A DNA stretch of 64,000 bases from Haliotis asinina. Taxonomy: Eukaryota > Mollusca > Gastropoda > Lepetellida > Haliotidae. The notes beneath the pieces are model-generated. The model ran no database searches. It was not told the origin of the DNA and saw only the letters and a program-made list of their open reading frames with translations. The stretch covers positions 45,546,645 through 45,610,644 of the forward strand of contig NC_090281.1 of NCBI RefSeq assembly GCF_037392515.1, written 5' to 3'. Positions 1 through 10,931 of the stretch are shown piece after piece; positions within the stretch are counted from its first letter, which is position 1; every line of letters starts with the position of its first letter. The position numbers and the translations under genes are program-made.

Positions 1-1493
1 CTTTCTTCAGTGTTGACATCGAAGTGATCAGCTATATCGTCAGGTATTTCAGCAGTCAAATCAGAATTTAGATCTTTGAAATATGAATAAAGTTTCTTAA
101 GTGGAGGTACATTTTTATCGTTGTTGCTTATTCGCAGTAGTTTCCAAAACGATTTTGAATCATCTTTTCGTAATTTTGACAGTTTGCCCTGTAAATTATT
201 TCTGTGTAGGTTATGGAATTTTGTCAATGTTTTTTTGTATGATTTACTTGCGTTGATAAGTCTTCTTTTATTTTCCATAGTTTTATTCTTTCGAAATGTA
301 GATTTAGCCTGGTGATATTTTCCTCTACTGACTTTACAGTCGCGACCAAACCAAGGTCTTTGTCGTCGCTTATTTGTATGGGTGACGTTGTCGGGTTTCC
401 TAAAACCAAAAACATATTTAGCACTGTCAATAAAAACATTGTTGATTTCAGAAACAAGATTAGTCAATGATACATGATCACCTGTTGCACAGTTATCAAT
501 GCCAGATAAAATGTTGTCAATTTCATCTTGACGGGAGTCAATTGCACGATGGAATTGAGAGGCACGCCGTTTGTCCCAGCGGCGGTGGGAGCACGTAGAG
601 TCCGTGTTATTGTCAATTTCTGGTCGTGATTGACAGTTCGGAGCTATTATACCACACATGTTAACACTCAATTTCAATGCGCAGTGAGCATCTGAGAGTA
701 CGGGGTCAAAATCCAGTACACTGAAGTCCGTTATTGTTTTCAACATATTAAATGAGCAGATGCAGTAATCAATTAAGCTGCAGCCTTTACAAGTAGTTTT
801 GCCAATGTATTTATCATCACCAAAGCGGCCATTAATGATAAACAAATCATTATTTCTACAAATATCAATTAGCTTATGCCCATGGTTATTTATTCTTCCA
901 GAGTCAGTAGAAAATCTATCAATACCCAATCCAAGTGAAGGGAACATAGATAATACATCTCTTTCATTAAAAACATCTTCTGGAATACCAATGTTATCAC
1001 ATACAGAGTGTGAAAGTTGAATAAAATCAGCCAGGGTCTTAGTTCTAGCGTTAAAATCACCTAGCATCATTATTTCACAATCATTTGAAAATTTCTTAAT
1101 ATCATTTTCCATGTCAATAAAATGGGAGATGTTGTAATAGGGGGAACTCTCTGGTGGAATATATACTGCACCTATAAGCAGATCCCTGTCTATATTTAGT
1201 ACATGATGTGAAACTCTTATCCACTGAACACATTCTGTGTTTGTTTTAATAACTTTTACATATTTATTCAATGAACATTTGACTAAAACTGCAATGCCTC
1301 CTGATCGCACTCTGGAATCTCTGTTCTTAACATATACATCATAACCAGGCATATCAATATCATCAACATTTCCAAGTTTAGTTTCTGCGAGTAATATGAA
1401 ATCATGGTTGTTGACATAAGCATGAAAGTCAGGGTTGATGAGTTTGCTTAAAAGTCCACAGACATTAATGAAGAAGAATGTCAGAGTATTCAT
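1..1493 (-). CDS. LINE ORF2, endonuclease region (partial, runs off window edge)
   Basis: Translating the minus strand from the ATG at 1493 gives a frame open to base 1, about 497 residues, so the protein continues outside the window. It begins MNTLTFFFINVCGLLSKL and has the order of an apurinic/apyrimidinic-type LINE endonuclease: LLAETKLG (catalytic Glu), SGGIAVLVK, LIGAVYIPPESS, MLGDFNART (the GDFN box), then a basic linker before the reverse transcriptase. The SDAHCALKL segment carries the terminal S-D-x-H motif. ORF1 ends 24 bases upstream, a spacing normal for bicistronic LINEs. No stop or frameshift was met, so this copy may be young. The reverse transcriptase lies outside, and the clade (L1/Tx1-like or another) is not resolved. 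Confidence 0.88.
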   Translation of the reverse strand, partial: MNTLTFFFINVCGLLSKLINPDFHAYVNNHDFILLAETKLGNVDDIDMPGYDVYVKNRDSRVRSGGIAVLVKCSLNKYVKVIKTNTECVQWIRVSHHVLNIDRDLLIGAVYIPPESSPYYNISHFIDMENDIKKFSNDCEIMMLGDFNARTKTLADFIQLSHSVCDNIGIPEDVFNERDVLSMFPSLGLGIDRFSTDSGRINNHGHKLIDICRNNDLFIINGRFGDDKYIGKTTCKGCSLIDYCICSFNMLKTITDFSVLDFDPVLSDAHCALKLSVNMCGIIAPNCQSRPEIDNNTDSTCSHRRWDKRRASQFHRAIDSRQDEIDNILSGIDNCATGDHVSLTNLVSEINNVFIDSAKYVFGFRKPDNVTHTNKRRQRPWFGRDCKVSRGKYHQAKSTFRKNKTMENKRRLINASKSYKKTLTKFHNLHRNNLQGKLSKLRKDDSKSFWKLLRISNNDKNVPPLKKLYSYFKDLNSDLTAEIPDDIADHFDVNTEE

Positions 1494-1517
1494 AGTTGTA
1501 TATCTTCCTTGACACCC

Positions 1518-2264
1518 CTAGTGAGAGGGGGGATTGTCACTGTACCTTGCTTTCTTCTCTGGTTGTCTGTTGTTGGTAGGGGTTAAGGATGAGGGGGGAT
1601 CTCTGTTAGAAGTAAGGGGAGGGAAGTCTCCTGTAGGATCTATGTCAGGGGTGGAATCAGGGTAGATTCTTTTACCATCAATGTACAATCTATCTCTGAC
1701 AAATGAGGTTTTGTGGCCATTACTCTTAGCCTGCTTGTATCTATGCCAAAGTTGTTTTCTCCTTTGTTGAATTTCATAGGGAAAATGTTCATTTATTGCC
1801 ATCGGTGTTCCTTTCAGTTTATAACTTTTACTTTTAACAATATCCCTGTCCTTTTTTGAGCTAAACACAACAAGAATCGGTCTACATTTCGTTTGATCAC
1901 TCCTCTTCTTTCCTATTCTGTGAGCTTTTTCAAAGTCAACTGGTGTTTCCATTTGTAAATTATTCTCCATCACATCTTGTACTTTCACCTGGACATTTTC
2001 CTCCTCTGTCTCTTTTAATCCAATAAATATGAGATTGTTTTCCATATTTCTACACTGCAGCTCAAGTAGCTGCTCTTTTATCTCATAGTTCTGGTCACAT
2101 ACTTGATGTAATCTACCATACAGATAGTCAGTTTCCTCATGACAGTCATCAAGTTTACCCTCCAGGCTGTTTATTGAGTTTGTGTTTTCCTCTCCTGTAG
2201 ATTTAGTTCTATCTACTTTGACAGATAGTTGAGTCAGGGCACTTTCAATGTTCGACACTCTCAT
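1518..2264 (-). CDS. LINE ORF1 protein (coiled coil, RRM-like, basic C-terminus)
   Basis: This 248-residue ORF resembles L1-type ORF1 proteins, which trimerise and chaperone the element RNA. Residues 1-70 have heptad-like spacing with E/K/L/N and suit a coiled coil. Residues 75-140 contain NNLIFIGLKE and RPILVVFSSKKDRD, which match RRM core strands. Residues 145-205 (GTPMAINEHFP, RRKQLWHRYKQAK, LYIDGKRIYP) match the C-terminal domain of the Transposase_22 family. The tail is rich in P, S and T. In the same frame the coil continues upstream of the ATG as far as a stop near 2343, and beyond that stop another short open stretch follows, so the true N-terminus may have been longer and cut by one nonsense change. 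It forms one element with the endonuclease ORF. Confidence 0.85.
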   Translation of the reverse strand: MRVSNIESALTQLSVKVDRTKSTGEENTNSINSLEGKLDDCHEETDYLYGRLHQVCDQNYEIKEQLLELQCRNMENNLIFIGLKETEEENVQVKVQDVMENNLQMETPVDFEKAHRIGKKRSDQTKCRPILVVFSSKKDRDIVKSKSYKLKGTPMAINEHFPYEIQQRRKQLWHRYKQAKSNGHKTSFVRDRLYIDGKRIYPDSTPDIDPTGDFPPLTSNRDPPSSLTPTNNRQPEKKARYSDNPPSH

Positions 2265-2343
2265 TACAGTTTGTTGGACAGTCTGATTGAGAGTGTGTAA
2301 ATTAATGTCTATGTTTTTAACCCTCTCCTGAATTTTGTCAATT

Positions 2344-3479
2344 TATTCAGACCAGTCTAACTTATTGAATGGTATAACAATGGTTCCTCCTTACACGTGT
2401 CTGAAATCACATTTAGTATCAATCTTGGGATAATGCAAACACGACTCAGTGAAGAATGGCCACCCCTATCTATCGATGAACGTTTGGATGATTCAGGTGA
2501 TATATTATACCATTATATGAAGTCATGTACTATACCATTGTATGAGTGCCCATGTCAGATTGAGATTCATAATTTACCTTTACAGACAATCAGTGGTGCC
2601 TACAAAGACGAAAGTTGGCACAGGTGGATGACGAAACATTGATTATAATGTAGAATGTACAGAAAGTACCTTATTATTTAGCATCATTTCTTTTCTGAGA
2701 CAAGAAGCTTTATACAAATATTCACCTAAATTACACAACTGTTTTACATTTCTAACACTTACAAGTTGAATGCATTTATGCATTGTACTAATATGGTTTT
2801 ATATGTTAGTAATATGGCATCTGTAGTAATATGGTTTTATGTACAGTTTTCTGTAATTAATAAAATAGCGACATACTAATATAAAATGCAACTCGTCTCC
2901 AGTGTCGTCTTCACAAAAAAACATAGTTTCTTTCTGTTATTTCAACATGCTGTTTCTATAGTTGAATTACGAGAGTTACGTCGGAATTTAGATGGATATT
3001 TCCCGAAGATGTGCGGGATAGCTTTACATAGGTAATACAGTAGAGTGCAAATATCAATAATATTTATATAAATTACACATTCTGATCAATTGGATAAATA
3101 ACAACAATCTCTTGGGATGCTTGATCGAAACTTCGTATGTAAGAAGGTAGGTATGCAGGACATACTTCATCTCTATGTCATAATTCATTGATACCAATGT
3201 TAGATTAAATATTGTTCCCTTCATAATAATTTCGAAGGATAAGATCATTTGTGTGAAGCAACTTGCACCAATACTTTATATGTTAAATTGTCTCTGATAT
3301 ATGCGAGGGAGACGACCCAATTCTGCATAAGCCATAGAATTACGTGTATAGTTTTTTAACTTCAGTGGAGTAATTCAACAACGAATCTAACTGCTTTTGT
3401 GAACCATCAACTGATTCTGAAATTAGGACACGTCGTCTGCATACAGTAACAGAAAAATACTGAGGGATTTACATTTATA
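2344..3479. other. Gene-free AT-rich stretch
   Basis: No recognisable gene. The 5' end of the LINE probably lies in its first few hundred bases. A plus-strand open frame ends at 2642 and AATAAA follows near 2857, but nothing in the translation matches a family I know. Confidence 0.4.
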
Positions 3480-3760
3480 AGAAATTCAGTTATCTTCAAA
3501 AAAGGGGGTCTCAAAATCACTGAGATAAAATGAAAATAGAATTGGAGACAAAACATCGCCTTGCATTAAATCCGAATTATTCTTAAAGGATTCACTAAAA
3601 CAGCCGCCAACGCTAACAAACGATCTAACGTTCAGATACAAAGAATATATAACTGACATTAATTTTCCATTTACATCTAACTTTGACAACTTACCACAAC
3701 TTACACCTGTCGACAGAGTGCAAAACACCCTGAAAGTTGACGTAAGCACGATACAATACG
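3480..3760 (-). mobile_element. LINE reverse transcriptase fragment
   Basis: The minus-strand frame contains SDLMQGDVLSPILFSFYLSD, the QGDxLSPxLFxxYxxD block of non-LTR reverse transcriptases, preceded by a typical palm segment (KLMSVIYSLYLNVRSFVSV). Only about 85 residues remain, and no catalytic FADD box follows. It lies upstream of the LINE at 1-2343 in the same orientation and must be a separate truncated insertion. Confidence 0.75.
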
Positions 3761-4264
3761 CTTATTATTGTTAAGGCTGTTGCTAATTAATGTGAAACTA
3801 TGTTTACGACACAAATTGAAATGTTGGTATTCCCCGAACGGAAGCGAGGGATATACAGATATTTAGGCACGAGTGTGCCTATCTATTACCAAACTCAACT
3901 TTCAAACATGGGCTGGTTACCCACAATGGCCTCATTTAGAACGCAACGTTATAGAGGAGACGTGGCGTCCTTGCATTGCTCACGACATCACCTCACCATG
4001 ACAAAGTAATATTTTCCCCTAGGTCATCGTATGAAAAATATGAACCCCGATATTTTCGGCCTAGTAGTTAATATGGCTCATGGGCCAATCTGGTAGAAAT
4101 ATTAATATTAATTCTTCTGCTGGAGTAGATCATCCGGGTATCCTTGGTGCTGTAAGTTGGAGACCCACTTGCTTTTAGCATTGTCCTTGTGATACTCCGT
4201 GGTGGGTGGGTGGTTCGGATGATGAACCATATTACACTAACCATGGCTTACAGCTATGAAATGT

Positions 4265-4404
4265 CCACTTGAAATTGACCCTATTGATACTGATCACAGA
4301 CCTTCTGCATCGATTGAGTATTGGCCGCTTTTCCTTGTGATCGAGACTCCTGACAAGACACCGTAAAAGGTGAACCCCTTTGCTGTATCCAAGGGTAATG
4401 AAGT
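4265..4404 (+). mobile_element. LINE ORF1-like fragment
   Basis: A plus-strand frame reads PLEIDPIDTDHRPSASIEYW, then PLFLVIETPDKTP, an in-frame stop, and KVNPFAVSKGNE. The FLVIE...NPFAVSKG pattern is one I know from ORF1 proteins of some invertebrate LINEs. It is a short, decayed remnant and the family is uncertain. Confidence 0.5.
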
Positions 4405-5261
4405 AGTACAGGAGGAGGCAGCTGGAAAATCTGATGTGGTAGCCTCCCCAGTACTGAGTTTGTTTGACACTATCTTCAGTTAGTATGATGTCTTTGGCTC
4501 ACGAAAAGGCCTTTAATACTCAGGTTTTCACAGGCCATTTTATGTGGTAGAGGTCTGTGAGCATTTTCATGACATTTGGTTTGCTGGCCGACAACATCTC
4601 TAAGGTAATCATGGATAGTGTTACTAATATCAATCTGATCACGGTCATTGTGACTTTTGTGTATTGCTAAATGGTGTATATGTTTTTTGACATATATTTG
4701 CTTTTGAAAATAGTGAAAATGTCCGCCATTTTGAAATGTCTTCTCGGCAGTTACATTTACATAAAAATTAACACCGAATGTGTCCATTTACGGGTAATGT
4801 TGATACTTTTTATGTTTTTTGACACTTGTATCTTCTAGAGTGGTGACTCGAGCACAAAACAGGTGATTTTGCATGGTCATGTCGTGATAATATAATGTTT
4901 TACAGCTTACTCTTTGAGACGAGATTTTGTTTCCTGTTTACTTCTGGAGTGACAACATGTTACATGGAATAACTTGATATTACCCAGAATTCAAAAATGG
5001 CTGCCAAGATGGCCACCATTGTAGTTTTAGTGCCTATACAGAGCAGAGAACTAACAAACAATTCATTTGGTGTCACATGTTTAACACAGTTTAGAAAAAA
5101 ACAAACTTCAATGTTATGGTTAATAAAAGCTATACATTCCTAAACTATTTGATGAAATAGCAGTATCCAAAGTATTAGAAAACTATGCTTCACGATCGAT
5201 AACTGCCTCTAAGCTCTCGTAGTAAGCTAAGCTATTCAAATGGTCTGTCAGATAACTGTTA
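4405..5261. other. Gene-free stretch
   Basis: No conserved coding signal, RNA gene or clear repeat was seen here. Confidence 0.4.
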
Positions 5262-5573
5262 ATCACTTTTGATACATTCAGAAGCTTACAATTTGTTCAG
5301 TTTATCTGCTTTGATATAGATCTCTCTCTGATGGCATACTGACTTTATTGCATTTACTCTGTGTCAGTTCAACCAATCCATGGGGATCAGCATCTCTCGA
5401 CATCAAAACACCAGAAACACCACTTTTGATACATTCAGAAGCTTACAATTTGTTCAGTTTATCTGCTTTGATATAGATCTCTCTCTGATGGCATACTGAC
5501 TTTATTGCATTTACTCTGTGTCAGTTCAACCAATCCATGGGGATCAGCATCTCTCGACATCAAAACACCAGAA
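5262..5573. repeat. Two-copy 157-bp tandem duplication
   Basis: A block containing GATACATTCAGAAGCTTAC and ending AACACCAGAA occurs at 5262-5416 and again at 5419-5573, offset by exactly 157 bases. I saw no mismatch between copies, which suggests a recent event. No coding potential. Confidence 0.9.
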
Positions 5574-6369
5574 TAGGGATACGCTGACCATCACAAATGC
5601 TCCAACCATGGTCACCTGGTTAAGGAATACGATTGGCAAACATGCACTTGGTTGTTTACTTGCGCAATGTAATATTCTAGACTGTTGGATGTTGGTGGGA
5701 GCTTTTCATTTAATGTCTTGTCTCATCTACAGACACGACTGGATTGTTTAGTACATACATTGAACTAAAGCTCTGTGCCATGTGATCTAGTAATGTTGAT
5801 AGGCTTTTGTATTGTAAGTTCTGGTTTGTAGACATTAGAATACCCCCGTGTATTGATCTATTGTTTTAATGTTGGACTTGTTTCGTGATGTGTATCAGTG
5901 TTGGCGGTGTTTAGCAGTGCATGGCAGTATATGGCTAAAAACAAGCACTCCTACAAGGCGATAAAGTCGTGCACATCCGATTTCCATGGACAAAAACAAT
6001 TCTTCTCGAGTTCACAAGTTTCACAAACAAAACAGCAAAACAAACAAGTACAATTGGACCAGCTGTGCGGATTATGTTTTATTAATGTCATCATTCCCAA
6101 CATGGAACAGTACCAAATCCTCGAACATAAACACCAACATTGTTGTCGCAGAATGTGTGTCTAAATTGATCTTGATCAAATTTGAGATTTGAACAAGGTC
6201 AAAGGTAACAGAAGCCCGACACGTAAAACCAGAGATAAAAAACATTTTTGAGAAAAAAAACTCTGGAACCGTGTTCCCTCAACGTATGCAACGCTACCTA
6301 TTCTACTGGAGGGTTTACAGTAGTAGACACGCAGAGTACATTGTCACAAAATGTCCGAACAGTAAAACA
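5574..6369. other. Gene-free stretch
   Basis: Only short unrelated ORFs. No recognisable gene or repeat. Confidence 0.4.
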
Positions 6370-6392
6370 TCCACATGCTGCTCCAGGAGAAT

Positions 6393-6507
6393 CCTTGATC
6401 CACTTCTGTCCATGGAATATCTTCTTGGCAGTCGTCCTGCCTCTGGGGGACTTCAGGGTCCATTTCCGCCCCCAGGACGATGGCATCCACGCTCCTGATA
6501 ATAAAGG
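6393..6507 (-). other. Exon-like module, copy 1
   Basis: Minus-strand block with a possible acceptor (TTATTATCAG) followed by a GGGGGCGGAAATGGACCC core. Two frames are open: an acidic one (LGAEMDPEVPQRQDDCQEDI) and a basic one (WGRKWTLKSPRGRTTAKKIF). I do not recognise either product. Related modules lie at 8036-8179, 8425-8525 and, decayed, 9855-9975. Confidence 0.35.
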
Positions 6508-6759
6508 TAAACATATTTTACATCATTTTGTACTGTGTGCATAAATGCAAAATATATGATTCCACGAGAACATATCTCAAACACGAAAATCAAGTTGACT
6601 TGGCAGTAGACGTCATTGTACACAAGGAGGCACTTTATGATTTCTTTAAAAGATCGTTTGGAAGAACACAGTTGCTTCTGCTACTAAAGGTAAACAGTAT
6701 TCTGTATCATAATTTATACTTCCAGCACATATTAAGACTGCATGAGTGTCGTTTTCACA

Positions 6760-6897
6760 CTGCTTTTACCAGCATACCAGCTATATCACGGGGAGAAACA
6801 TCGGCTCCACACATCATTCAGAAATGGAAAATCGAAATAGGTTTGTTTGGAGCGTCATGAGCGAACGCTTAAACCATTCGGTTATTCGACGATCCCC
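6760..6897 (-). mobile_element. tRNA-derived SINE (type 1), diverged
   Basis: Reverse-oriented copy with the GAGCGAACGCTTAAACCA box-A side and a GATATAGCTGG tail. Duplicated with its surroundings at 8804-8950. Confidence 0.6.
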
Positions 6898-7254
6898 TTA
6901 CATTTAAATGCAAAGCAAATATATCGGGACGTGAAAAACAAAATTTAATTTAAGTTTTAAACTGAAATAGTTAATGCTTTACCAGCAGGTGGCCAGTACA
7001 CTGACTTTCAAAGTGACCATCCGGGACTTGCTTTGTCTCGAACTACCTATTGAAGGACGGAATGGTGGTTTAACACTAAGTTATACTATCTATAGATAGC
7101 ATCGTACAGGGCATGCACGAAGGGGGCCCTATCTACACTAACCCCTAAATCTACCAGTCAAGTGCAGTCAGCATTGGGTCTACTGGGGGTGCTGAAAAGA
7201 CTGGGACCACAGAGTGTGCCAACCCTAAACTAGCTGGGTTGCTGTAACAACCAT

Positions 7255-7272
7255 CCTGACTGTACAGTCAGG
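7255..7272. repeat. Perfect 18-bp palindrome
   Basis: CCTGACTGTACAGTCAGG equals its own reverse complement. The duplicated unit carries the same palindrome at 9308-9325. Confidence 0.9.
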
Positions 7273-7733
7273 CCCTAGCACCGAACCTACTCCATGTACG
7301 CTCGGCAGGGGGCTACGCGGAGAGCAGACGCACAATGGAGCCACCATGAGACAAAAGCTCATCCCATCGGACCCTCGGAAAGTCAGTGTACTAAAGTCCA
7401 GGTGGAAGGGTTTAGAGTGACACAACACGAAATCCAGAGTGTGCCATGTTCCTGCGTCTGAAAGAAATGAGTCATGCATAAGCATCAGTAATCACATTTC
7501 TCTCGGGTGTAGATTGGATTAAGAACAGCGAGTAAGTGTGGTTTTCTGCCGCTTTGGACAATTTTCCAACGACGGGCCTCATACGTAGGCGTGGGGCATA
7601 GTATTTAAGTGAGGACTCGAACAATGATACTGAACATGATGTGCCAACACTTGAACAACTACACTACCACTCCGTTTACATGCACAAACCAGTATCAACC
7701 TTTCCCATCTATATCTAAATGTCTGTGACTATG

Positions 7734-7935
7734 CTGGTCGTAAGAGGCGACTAACGGGATCGGGTGGTCAGACTCGCTGACTTCTTGGTTGAAACATGTC
7801 ATCGGTTCCCGTTTGCGCAAATCGATGCTCGTGTTGTTGATCACTGGATTGTCTTGTCCAGACTCGATTATTTACAGACCGTCACCTTATAGCTGAATAT
7901 TGCTGAGTGCGGCGTAAAACTAAACTCACTCACTC
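7734..7935 (+). mobile_element. SINE type 2 with target-site duplication
   Basis: Nearly full-length copy from TGGTCGTAAGAGGCGACTAA to the AAACTCACTCACTC tail. Flanks are 7715-7733 and 7936-7955, imperfect copies of CTAAATGGCTGTGTACTATG. The paralogous unit keeps the uninterrupted site at 9774-9793. Confidence 0.92.
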
Positions 7936-8035
7936 CTAAATGGCTGTATACTATGAGAGAATTAGTGTGCACTATATATGAAACAAATACACTATATATG
8001 AAACAAATATTTTCTTCCAAATAGAGTTGAAAACA

Positions 8036-8179
8036 CCTGCCTGTCTGGTCCTCTGCCACCCTTCCGAAGAATCCATGGTTCACGTCTATCCATGGAATAT
8101 CTTCTTGGCAGTCGTCCTGCCTCTGGGGGACTTCAGGGTCCATTTCCGCCCCCAGGACGATGGCATCCACGTTCCTAAT
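8036..8179 (-). other. Exon-like module, copy 2 (longest)
   Basis: The acidic frame reads VDAIVLGAEMDPEVPQRQDD..., then GFFGRVAEDQTG. It ends before GCAGGT, where copy 4 (9855-9975) has GTAGGT, a plausible splice donor. An exon is therefore possible, but there are no neighbouring exons and the family is unknown. The core shared with copies 1 and 3 is nearly identical at the DNA level, so conservation reflects duplication as much as selection. Confidence 0.35.
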
Positions 8180-8424
8180 AGTAACGATAACGAATAGGTT
8201 CATGTTTCATATCACTGGTACTTACTACATAGATAATAAATATTAAAAGCATATGCTTTTTGGTCAGGAAAACGCTGTAACCTGAAACACAAGCTGTAAC
8301 TTGCTCATGACGTCATTGTCAACAAGAATATATTGTTATGTTGTCTTCAAAAGATAGTTTGGACAACTTGCCTTCCTGGTAGTCTGGCGGCTTTGTGGTC
8401 GTTGTCCTGCCGCCAGAAGAGACC

Positions 8425-8525
8425 TTGATCCACTTCTGTCCACGGAATATCTTCTTGGCAGTCGTCCTGCCTCTGGGGGACTTCAGGGTCCATTTCCGCC
8501 CCCAGGTAGATGGCATCCCTGCTCA
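8425..8525 (-). other. Exon-like module, copy 3
   Basis: Same core as copies 1 and 2, with small changes (IV to IY in the acidic frame). Upstream AGCAG could serve as an acceptor. Function unknown. Confidence 0.3.
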
Positions 8526-8803
8526 TAACAGTACATAGAATATAGTTTACATCGCTGGCACTTACTGTGTGCATAAATGCAACTTATATGCCTACACGTA
8601 AAATCTCAAACATGAAACTCAAGTTGTAATTTTGCAGTAGACGTCATGATAAACAAGGATGCATTGCATGTTATGGTTTATTCAAAAGATTGTTTGAAAG
8701 GAACAGTTGCATGCGTAAGCAACGGTTCTACTTAAAAAAGGCAAAGAACACTTTACATAATTTATGCTTCTCACACAGATTATGACTGCATGAGTGTCCT
8801 TTT

Positions 8804-8950
8804 ACACCGCTTTCAGCAATATACTAGCTATATCACGGTGGGAAACAACAAATAGATGCTTCACACATCATTCAGATATGGAAAATCGAAATAGGTTGTT
8901 TGGAGCGTCATGAGCGAACGCTTAAACCATTCGGTTATTCGACGATCCCC
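8804..8950 (-). mobile_element. tRNA-derived SINE (type 1), duplicated copy
   Basis: Counterpart of the 6760-6897 copy in unit 2, with the same GAGCGAACGCTTAAACCA segment. Confidence 0.6.
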
Positions 8951-10481
8951 TTACATTTAAATGCAAAGCAAATATATCGGGACGTGAAAAACAAAATTTA
9001 ATTTAAGTTTTAAACTGAAATAGTTAATGCTTTACCAGCAGGTGGCCAGTACACTGACTTTCAAAGTGACCATCCGGGACTTGCTTTGTCTCGAACTACC
9101 TATTGAAGGACGGAATGGTGGTTTAACACTAAGTTATACTATCTATAGATAGCATCGTACAGGGCATGCACGAAGGGGGCCCTATCTACACTAACCCCTA
9201 AATCTACCAGTCACGTGCAGTCAGCATTGGGTCTACTTGGGGTGCTGAAAAGACTGGGGCCACAGAGTGTGCCATCCCTAAACTAGCTGGGTTGCTGTAA
9301 CAACCATCCTGACTGTACAGTCAGGCCCTAGCACCGAACCTACTCCATGTACGCTCGGCAGGGGGCTACGCGGAGAGCAGACGCACAATGGAGCCACCAT
9401 GAGACAAAAGCTCATCCCATCGGACCCTCGGAAAGTCAGTGTACTAAAGTCCAGGTGGAAGGGTTTAGAGTGACACAACACGAAATCCAGAGTGTGCCAG
9501 GGTTCCTGCGTCTGAAAGAAATGAGTCATGCATAAGCATCAGTAATCACATTTCTCTCGGATGTAGATTGGATTAAGAACAGCGAGTAAGTGTGGGTTTC
9601 TGCCACTTTTGGCAATATTCCAACGACGGGCCTGATATGTGGGAGTGAGACATAATATTTAAGTGAAGACTCGAACAATGGTACTGAACATGACGTGCCA
9701 ACACTTGAACAACTAGGCTACACTACCACTCCGTTTACATGCACAAACCAGTATCAACCTTTCCCATCTATACCTAAATGGCTGTGTACTATGAGAGGAT
9801 GAGTGTGCACTGTGTATTAAACAAATATCCATGAAGATGCATATTTTCTTCCAAATAGATAAGGAAACACCTACCTGTCTGGTCCTCTGTCGCCCTTCCG
9901 AAGAATCCTTGAAGTCGTCCTACCTCTACAGGATTTCAAGACTTTCTGTCCCCACGACGAATATTTCACATCACTATAGGTGGGTGCTCAAACTCCAAGC
10001 GGGCTGCAGTCGCTCGCTTCGGGTCGCTCGCTTACGCAACCTAATCCCAGTCGCCGAACCCGAAACAAAGGATTAGAGCTGTTGGAAGCACCTCAATCAC
10101 AAGTGTTTGCACAGAGGCATGTTTTCTTATTTAGCGTGAGCCAAGTAAGACCTGGTAATATTCATTATTGAAACAAAACGAAACAAAATTTTCTTTCATT
10201 GATTCCAGATTTATTTATGTAAGACAATATAGCTAAAACATAATCAACGGCTAATACAATACAGGTATAACCCATTGTAAATTTAAAATTACAAGTTAAA
10301 CCCAAAGTGACATAGGTGTATGGAACATTCAATGTAAATGAATTAAAACAAACTGTCGTCCGTGGGTGGGAATGTTGTAAATTGTGATTGATGTGCTTAT
10401 CACTGCTCATCGCTTTCGTGACTCACTCGTGTTATTCTGCGATTACAGTCCGTTTGCCGTGAAAGCGTACCGATGAATGTC

Positions 10482-10931
10482 TCTTTAAACAAAAACGTAA
10501 ATCGAATAAAATGAAATTACGATGGCAAATTGCTTATAATTTTATACCTTGCCAATTGAACATTTAATTCTCAGAATTTTATTCAACTTAAGATGAAAGT
10601 TGTTAAACAAATGATCATAATTTCAAATCACTTTCTTTGTTTGTATTACAGGGGGTTTGGGGTGCACATTAAATAAAACGTCGAGAAGTTGGATTGTTCT
10701 AAGTTAACGCTCATCACGTACCGCACGTGCACTTATTTCACTGTTCTAACTGCTGCGCTTACCTCCTTGCAATACAAACCTGTAATAACGATCTGAATCT
10801 ATAATCGTTTGTTAAACAACTTTTATCCTAAGTTGAATAAAATTCTAAGACTTAAATTTTCAGTTGCAAGATAAAATGACGTGGATTCGAAATATTAATT
10901 TCACTATGTCTGGTTTACGTTTTGTTTAAAG
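10482..10931. mobile_element. Foldback (inverted-repeat) element
   Basis: Left arm (about 10482-10655, starting TTTAAACAAAAACGTAAA) and right arm (about 10766-10931, ending with its reverse complement) are imperfect inverted copies of about 165-175 bp, each with a AGAATTTTATTCAACTTA-like core. A spacer of about 110 bp holds CGTACCGCACGTGC. No coding capacity, so a MITE or foldback DNA transposon. It ends about 50 bp before the 51-bp minisatellite. Confidence 0.8.

Larger units (their letters stand above)
6370..9980. repeat. Nested local tandem duplication, about 1.8-2.05 kb units
   Basis: Unit 1 (about 6370-8200) and unit 2 (about 8400-9980) share the order exon-like module, spacer, SINE remnant, GC-richer repeat, exon-like module. 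The repeat body at 6850-7500 recurs at 8903-9550 (offset about 2052) almost unchanged. Unit 1 is longer chiefly because a SINE was inserted at 7734-7935. A third, decayed copy of the spacer lies at 8200-8370, between the second and third modules, so more than one duplication round occurred. Confidence 0.85.

Noticed and set aside
2397-2642. Plus-strand open frame with a tract like a splice acceptor inside and AATAAA downstream
   Set aside because: It has no recognisable domain, and its start is only GTG. A terminal exon of an unknown gene is possible but not supportable.
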